This document shows positions 58,338 through 64,000 of a stretch of 64,000 nt of DNA, piece after piece. Source of the stretch: Littorina saxatilis. Taxonomy: Eukaryota > Mollusca > Gastropoda > Littorinimorpha > Littorinidae. The stretch is from positions 22,738,415 through 22,802,414 of the forward strand of contig NC_090261.1 of NCBI RefSeq assembly GCF_037325665.1, read 5' to 3'. The notes below the pieces were generated by a model. That model saw only the letters and a list, made by a program, of their open reading frames with translations. It was not told the DNA's origin and did not search any database. Position numbers and translations under genes: made by a program. Numbering within the stretch: position 1 is the first letter of the stretch; every line of letters starts with the position of its first letter.

Positions 58338-59330
58338 TACATATATATAGCTATTCTGATGGACACGTGGGGGGGATTCGGGGGCTGTGATTGGATGGTC
58401 TCACACATCCCTTTTCCGATCATCAAAGCATAACGCTACGAAAGTTGGCCATTTTTGCCGATATCCAAACGATATCGGCAATAACAAAGACGCATGGTTC
58501 CGGTTTCTTCCACGTGTATAAAGTACACGCATACCTCGCCAGGCTTGTGTCTGTGGCTAGTCGACAGACGATGCCATTTGCTTTGTGTGTGTTTTTGTTG
58601 TTGCTTACTGTACATGACATACATTACGTGTAAAATCCAGTTCTTTAACTGGCAGCAAACCTTGCAAATTTCCAGAAGCTGCAATCTGAAGCGACCTATC
58701 TCTGATTTTTGCAGACGATCTCTCCAATCACCAATGTTTAACACAAAATCAGCAAACTCTCCTGTCACATAGAACGTCCATTGTGTAGTGCAATGTTGAA
58801 ATGAAGTTACCGGTCTGAAGCATTTCATCGTTTCTTCTGAGACAATCCTTGTTCTCTTATCATCTACAGATTTACCGCAGTCTTCACCACGCGAATTCCC
58901 AACAGAAGTCAGACTTTCGAACATACAATCTACGTAGGCAAGCATGATACGTCATAACGTCATATGATTCCTAAGATATTGACGTAATGCTAAGCATCCG
59001 GTTATCTTGAGTTTTCTCCGTAATACATGTCCGTGGGTTTTTACAATGTTCGGTTATTTCCGTGGCTTCAAGCAGAAAGGGAACCGTCGTCTGCAATCAA
59101 CGACATGGACCATTCTGGTCCTTGTTGCTGACAAAAACATGATTTTAACACAGAATTTAATGTCAGAATAGCTATATAAACGCTATTGTGTTTTCATCGT
59201 AGCAATAGGGTCCGATATTTAGACTCGAACAAGTATAATGCGACTCGTCTTCGACTCGTCGGCATTATACTTGTCTCGTCTAAATATCGGGCCATATTGC
59301 TACGCTGAAAACACAATAGCTGTTAATATA
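58338..59330. mobile_element. Family D copy 2, uninterrupted
   Basis: About 1 kb from 'atatagctattctgatgg' to 'aacacaatagctgttaatat'. The last 160 bp (59168-59325) fold into a hairpin with about 70-bp arms around 'gactcgtcttcgactcgtc'. The minus strand of 58436-58945 is open for 169 codons ([20 protein letters not shown]...), with no recognisable domain. Confidence 0.75.
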
Positions 59331-59341
59331 TACGGCTTCTC

Positions 59342-59374
<33 letters not shown>

Positions 59375-59992
59375 TTGTGTGTGTGTGTGGGCAACACCTG
59401 TGGATTGTAGAGTTCTGTTTGTGATGTGGTCTGGCGGCTTTGATGTGTCTGTATGTTCGGGCCTTCCTTTGAGAAGCCATAACAGTTATTATAGGGCTTA
59501 GAAATAAGCTCTAAAATTCTCAATCCCGTTTGAGTGGACTTCGCCTTCAAAGGTGATTGTGGTGTTTCGGCACTCGGTTATATTTGGCGTCGTCGACAGG
59601 GATGGGACTCGACATGAAATGTTGAGGCCACTGAATCATTTTTGTGCTGTTCTCATTCCACCAACCTGGGAGGGACCTAAGCTTGGCGGGTCCATGGTTC
59701 GGAACTTTGGGGACAAAGTTCATTCAAAGGGGGTCGAGTGTGACAGGGAGACTTCCGTCGCCCTTCACAGCAGACTCTGCAGAGTTGTTCGCCTTAGAAG
59801 TTGTGAGCTATTTATAGCTAGCTCGCCAGGCAACACCTGTGGATTGTAGAGTTCTGTTTGTGATGGGGTCTGGCGGCTTTTGTCTCTCTGTATGTTCTTG
59901 CCTTCCTTTGAGTGGGCACAAACTGGTGGATGAAAATGTTCACACGTGCTCTAAGACGGCGAACCGCCACGCTGTCTGTCTCTGTCTCGCGA
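59331..59992 (+). mobile_element. Helitron-like family C units with unexplained insert
   Basis: 'acggcttctctgtgtgtg', 'ggcaacacctgtggattgta' and 'gagttctgtttgtgatg' match 29736-30006. The block 'ggattgtagagttctgtttg' occurs twice (59400, 59841). About 0.25 kb between them (59590-59825) is not found elsewhere here and could be captured sequence. Confidence 0.6.
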
Positions 59993-60019
59993 TCTATATC
60001 TATATATATATACGACTTG

Positions 60020-60110
<91 letters not shown>

Positions 60111-60440
60111 GCGATGCCAAGCCAAAGTTCTCGGTGGATCTTTTTCAAATTTGGAGACCGTATTCAGCTACACCCCGGACACAACCTCATCGATGAGATA
60201 TTTCAACACGTGCTCACAGCGCGCAGCGCTGAACCGATTTTGGTTTTTCTCTGGATCCATTCCCAGTAACTCTTCCTTATCTTCTCCAGTGTTTTCAGCC
60301 GCGTTTGTCTCCCTTCCTCCGTGCGGTGCGCCGGCAAAGTCGCCGTACACCCGGCATAGCCGGGTCCCCGGCGCAGCCGGGTAATCGGCTCGACTTCTTA
60401 CCGGCGCAGCTGTACCCGGCAAAGCGGGTATTCATCTAGT
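59993..60440 (+). mobile_element. Helitron-like family B unit with GC hairpins
   Basis: Starts 'tctatatatatatacgactt', has (TCTG)n and (TG)n (60018-60107), and ends with several 'cccggcgcagccgggt'-type hairpins and 'ttcatctagt'. Confidence 0.7.
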
Positions 60441-60470
60441 ATATATATATATATATATATGTATACTAGA

Positions 60471-61374
60471 TGTGACGAATGGAATTCGTGTATCGACTCC
60501 CTCTCTCATATTAATCGAGACTTCACTAGTTGCGTACACAAAACGAGGTTAAATGACCGAGACTACGTCATGACGACACTGTATACATATGACGTCAACG
60601 CTCGCGCCATTAGTCCAAACCAGCGTACAAGACAAGAATTTGTTTATCTTCATGGAAAGAAATTTAAACGAAGAGAACAAAAGGAAACAGCGTGCATTGG
60701 TATTAATTCGTGAATATGAACTGTACATATATTCAGTTGAGGTTGCTAGGATGCAATGCTCTGACCGTTTCATTGACTCCAAGATGGCAGCAATCAACGA
60801 AGCCACGTAGATTGCACCAGCATATGTTTCACCTTCCGTGGACGGATTTCCACATTTTTGCGATCTCCAAAGGTCCACTAACCGCAGAAGGTGCAAGTGT
60901 ACAGGGGTGTACAATGCTTGTGTAAATGATGTCGTGTGAACACTGTGGGAAGGGCAACGTCAGCGGTAACCACGGAAGGAACCACCAACGTCCCCAAGTG
61001 TCACCCAGATCGAGTTTATCATGATGAGTAGACTACTTTATATTTTGTGAACATTAACACACCATCTTGTCTTCATTTGTGTAAACCGAAATACATTTTC
61101 AACGAGAAGAAGAAGTACGTTCCGCGCTTCGATATCAAACGTCTACGCAACAAGAAGAAGAAAGACAATGTTGTTACGTGTGTGTGAAATCGCACCAGCG
61201 AAATCATAATCTATAAAACTTTCATTTGAAGATTCTAAGAGAAAGGGATTGATGTCTGCAAGAATGATCACGTGCATGTTTTTGAAAGTACAGAATTATT
61301 AAATTTCTTATTACTTCTTTGCACTTGTCTCTGTTAAACACTGATCAGCCCTAGAACGAGAAGCAGACGTCACA
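60471..61374 (+). mobile_element. LTR copy, inverted partner (no internal region attached)
   Basis: Begins TGTGACG and ends CGTCACA, as LTRs do (TG...CA with short inverted ends). It is a near-identical inverted match to 61387-62474, but about 184 bp shorter. Twelve bases separate the two. No target duplication flanks it. High identity suggests a recent age. Confidence 0.75.
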
Positions 61375-61386
61375 ATGGTGGTTTAT

Positions 61387-62474
61387 TGTGACGTCTGCTT
61401 CTCGTTCTAGGGCTGATCAGTGTTTAACAGAGACAAGTGCAAAGAAGTAATAAGAAATTTAATAATTCTGTACTTTCAAAAACATGCACGTGATCATTCT
61501 TGCAGACATCAATCCCTTTCTCTTAGAATCTTCAAATGAAAGTTTTATAGATTATGATTTCGCTGGTGCGATTTCACACACACGTAACAACATTGTCTTT
61601 CTTCTTCTTGTTGCGTAGACGTTTGATATCGAAGCGCGGAACGTACTTCTTCTTCTCGTTGCAAATGTATTTCGGTTTACACAAATGAAGACGTGATGGT
61701 GTGTTAATGTTCACAAAATATAAAGTAGTCTACTCATCATGATAAACTCGATCTGGGTGACACTTGGGGACGTTGGTGGTTCCTTCCGTGGTTACCGCTG
61801 ACGTTGCCCTTCCCACAGTGTTCACACGACATCATTTACACAAGCATTGTACACCCCTGTACACTTGCACCTTCTGCAACACACACGTGCAATATCTGTT
61901 ATTATCAAGTATGATTTCCATCGATATCATTCAATTTGTTTCTCTAAAACAAACACAGAAACAAGAGTTCACAGACTGACACAAACACATGGAAAAATGA
62001 ACAATACCTGTGTTTTCCTGTGAATCAATAATGTTAAAATGTATTAGCGTGTTTTACCTGCGGTTAGTGGACCTTTGGAGATCGCAAAAATGTGGAAATC
62101 CGTCCACGGAAGGTGAAACATATGCTAGTGCAATCTACGTGGCTTCGTTGATTGCTGCCATCTTGGAGTCAATGAAACGGTCAGAGCATTGCATCCTAGC
62201 AACCTCAACTGAATATATGTACAGTTCATATTCACGAATTAATACCAATGCACGCTGTTTCCTTTTGTTCTCTTCGTTTAAATTTCTTTCCATGAAGATA
62301 AACAAATTCTTGTCTTGTACGCTGGTTTGGATTAATGGCGCGAGCGTTGACGTCATATGTATACAGTGTCGTCATGACGTAGTCTCGGTCATTTAACCTC
62401 GTTTTGTGTACGCAACTAGTGAAGTCTCGATTAATATGAGAGAGGGAGTCGATACACGAATTCCATTCGTCACA
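61387..62474 (-). mobile_element. 3' LTR of the Ty3/gypsy-type element
   Basis: Minus-strand LTR, 1088 bp, TGTGACG...CGTCACA. It follows the pol frame by about 43 bp. It carries one extra segment (about 61.87-62.06 kb) that, in the sense direction, begins CAG|GTAAAA and ends GTTGCAG, which looks like an intron. Confidence 0.75.
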
Positions 62475-62517
62475 TAACCCCATGGATCAAGATAATTATC
62501 CTATCCCAAGTAGATAA

Positions 62518-64000
62518 TTATTCATCGTACGACGCTCTGCTCATATAATCTGCACCGTGGTTGTCCTTCCCGGGGATAACACGTACGGTGAACTCGTATG
62601 GCTGCAGTTGGAGGGCCCATCTCATCAGACGAGGGTTGTTCGGTTGTCGTTGGAGATGTTTTAGTGGGCGATGGTCTGTCTCAATGGTGAAGTGTTTCCC
62701 GTACAGATACCGTTCGAACTTTCCCACTCCCCAAACTGTAGCTAGGCATTCTTTTTCTACGGTGGCGTACCTACTTTCTGCTCCGTTGAACTTCTTGCTT
62801 TGGTACGCGACAGGTCGTAGCGTCTCTTCGTGCTCTTGCATGAGAACAGCACCCATTCCTTTGTCGGAGGCGTCCGTCCTTAACACGAAAGGTTTGCTGT
62901 GGTCTGGCATACACAGCACAGGTTTCTGTGAGATTTTCTCTTTGAGTGTCTCAAAACTCCTTCTCGCTTCGTCGTTCCAGACAAGCTTGTCTGGGTTAAA
63001 CTTCTTTGTCAGGTCGGTTAACGGAACAGCTATGTTCGCGTATGACTCGATGTAGGATCTGTAGAAGTTGCAGAGTCCTAGGAACGACCGTAGTTCCTTC
63101 TTCGTGGTGGGTGGGAGAGCGTCTTGAATCTTCTTGATCTTGTCGCTTTCTGGCCACCTTTTTCCACCTCCCACTTCGTGTCCAAGGTACGGCAACTCTG
63201 TGTAGCCTATGTAGCACTTGGAGGGTTTTGCTGCCAAATTGGCTTCTTGTAGCCTCTGTAGTACTGCCTTCAGAGCTGACATGTGCTCTTCCCAGGTTTC
63301 AGTTGCTATAAGCACGTCGTCCATGAAGTGGTGGACGTCTTTTCTTCTGATTGGATTGAGTAGCTTCCTCATCATGCGGTTAAACACCCCTGTCGCTGTT
63401 TTCAATCCAAATGGCATGTTGGCCCAACGAAATTGGCCCGCTGAAGTTGTGAATGCCGTCTTGTCTCTATCCTCCTCCTCTATTGGGATCGCCCAATATC
63501 CTTTCGTCAAGTCAAGCTTTGAAAAGTATTTCGCCTTTCCTAAACTTTGAAACAGATGGTCGACATCGGTGATGGGTTCAGCGTCGAACACTACCACGTT
63601 GTTCAGAGCTCTCAGATCAGAACAGAAACGGTACTTTCCGTCCTTCTTCTTTATCAGGACGATGGGAGAGTTGTATGGAGAGTTTGCAGGTTCGATGACA
63701 TGCAACTTCAGCATTTCTTCAATTTCCTTTTCGACAGTTTCTACCATGGCGTGAGGTATGGGTCTGGGTTTCACAAAGACTGGTTTCTTCTCTGTCACTT
63801 CAATGGAACATTTTTCCAGGTTCGTCGTCTTTGGAACATCTGTTAGGAACTCTTCAAATTCTTCACAGATCATCTTCGCCTCTTTGACCTTTGCCTCGTC
63901 CAATTTCTCGTCGAAATGGATGTTCTTCACATTTTCGGTTCTTTGAGTTTCTAGGAGGGGTAACATCTTCTGAGTGTCATACTTGAAAATGTCATCGTCC
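62518..64000 (-). CDS. Retroelement pol: reverse transcriptase and RNase H (partial at window edge)
   Basis: The frame is open from the window edge to a stop at about 62518. The reverse transcriptase occupies the first two thirds and has the usual Ty3/gypsy signatures (FSKLDLTKGYW, FMDDVL, FLGLCNFYRSYI). An RNase H follows (LRTDASDKGMGAVL, TDHRPLKHL) and the frame ends with HGADYMSRAS. The RT is of Ty3/gypsy type. The order of domains, with RNase H at the very end next to the LTR, is that reported for Gmr1-like elements. I treat it as a genomic fossil or resident element, not a host gene. Confidence 0.88.
   Translation of the reverse strand, partial: DDDIFKYDTQKMLPLLETQRTENVKNIHFDEKLDEAKVKEAKMICEEFEEFLTDVPKTTNLEKCSIEVTEKKPVFVKPRPIPHAMVETVEKEIEEMLKLHVIEPANSPYNSPIVLIKKKDGKYRFCSDLRALNNVVVFDAEPITDVDHLFQSLGKAKYFSKLDLTKGYWAIPIEEEDRDKTAFTTSAGQFRWANMPFGLKTATGVFNRMMRKLLNPIRRKDVHHFMDDVLIATETWEEHMSALKAVLQRLQEANLAAKPSKCYIGYTELPYLGHEVGGGKRWPESDKIKKIQDALPPTTKKELRSFLGLCNFYRSYIESYANIAVPLTDLTKKFNPDKLVWNDEARRSFETLKEKISQKPVLCMPDHSKPFVLRTDASDKGMGAVLMQEHEETLRPVAYQSKKFNGAESRYATVEKECLATVWGVGKFERYLYGKHFTIETDHRPLKHLQRQPNNPRLMRWALQLQPYEFTVRVIPGKDNHGADYMSRASYDE

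Larger units (their letters stand above)
61387..64000 (-). mobile_element. Ty3/gypsy-type LTR retroelement, 3' portion
   Basis: The element enters from the right window edge. Parts seen: reverse transcriptase and RNase H of pol, a short purine-containing spacer, and the 3' LTR. It lies in the large last visible intron of KPTN, antisense to the gene. The visible pol part looks whole. LTR similarity suggests a young insertion. Confidence 0.82.

Noticed and set aside
60928-61023. Small Cys-X2-Cys peptide (MSCEHCGKGNVSGNHG...) in the LTR, resembling the start of a ribosomal L28-type protein
   Set aside because: Only about 31 codons, inside a retroelement LTR; the likeness is short and probably chance.

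Overview
This window is eukaryotic nuclear DNA. It has interrupted genes with GT-AG introns, tRNA-derived SINEs, LINEs, DNA transposons and very abundant (CA)n/(TG)n microsatellites. The gene sequences and the style of repeats point to a lophotrochozoan, most likely a marine gastropod close to the periwinkles (Littorina). That placement is inference from repeat style and was not tested by a search.

Host genes. Four are visible. (1) A serine- and basic-rich protein of unknown function at 7.4-8.7 kb (+), with a possible first exon at 1.16 kb. (2) MAD2L1BP (p31comet, a spindle-checkpoint silencing factor), two exons at 35.0-38.3 kb (+), apparently complete. (3) PNO1 (KH-domain 18S rRNA processing factor), seven exons at 51.7-43.1 kb (-), complete, 223 codons. 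(4) KPTN (kaptin, a KICSTOR subunit), first four exons at 52.0-57.8 kb (+), running off the window. MAD2L1BP and PNO1 are tail to tail. PNO1 and KPTN are head to head with only 360 bp between start codons and a consensus CRE in the gap, so they probably share a bidirectional promoter.

Mobile DNA by region. 1-7 kb: microsatellites and a SINE with an 11-bp target duplication. 9.07-10.59 kb: an apparently intact Tc1-like transposon with perfect ends. 12.8-17.7 kb: an I-superfamily-like LINE (endonuclease, RT, RNase H) lying inside a (TG)n tract and itself split by a 688-bp retroposon. 23-35 kb: six copies of a Helentron-like non-autonomous family (here 'family A'), several broken by younger elements, including a tandem set of Helitron-like units with CTAG ends. 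33.2-34.9 kb: a three-layer nest directly upstream of MAD2L1BP. 38.9-41.0 kb and the introns of PNO1 and KPTN: many short terminal-inverted-repeat elements, SINEs and LINE stubs. 57.9-60.4 kb: a second composite of the Helitron-like and 'D' families. 60.5-64.0 kb: a Ty3/gypsy-type LTR retroelement entering from the right edge, with a second LTR copy in inverted orientation.

The most unusual feature is that last region. The two inverted LTR copies differ in length by one 184-bp segment with exact GT-AG ends in the sense direction, as if one copy came from a spliced transcript. The RT-RNase H frame ends about 43 bp from the LTR, so any integrase must lie upstream, an order reported for Gmr1-like elements but unusual for Ty3/gypsy.
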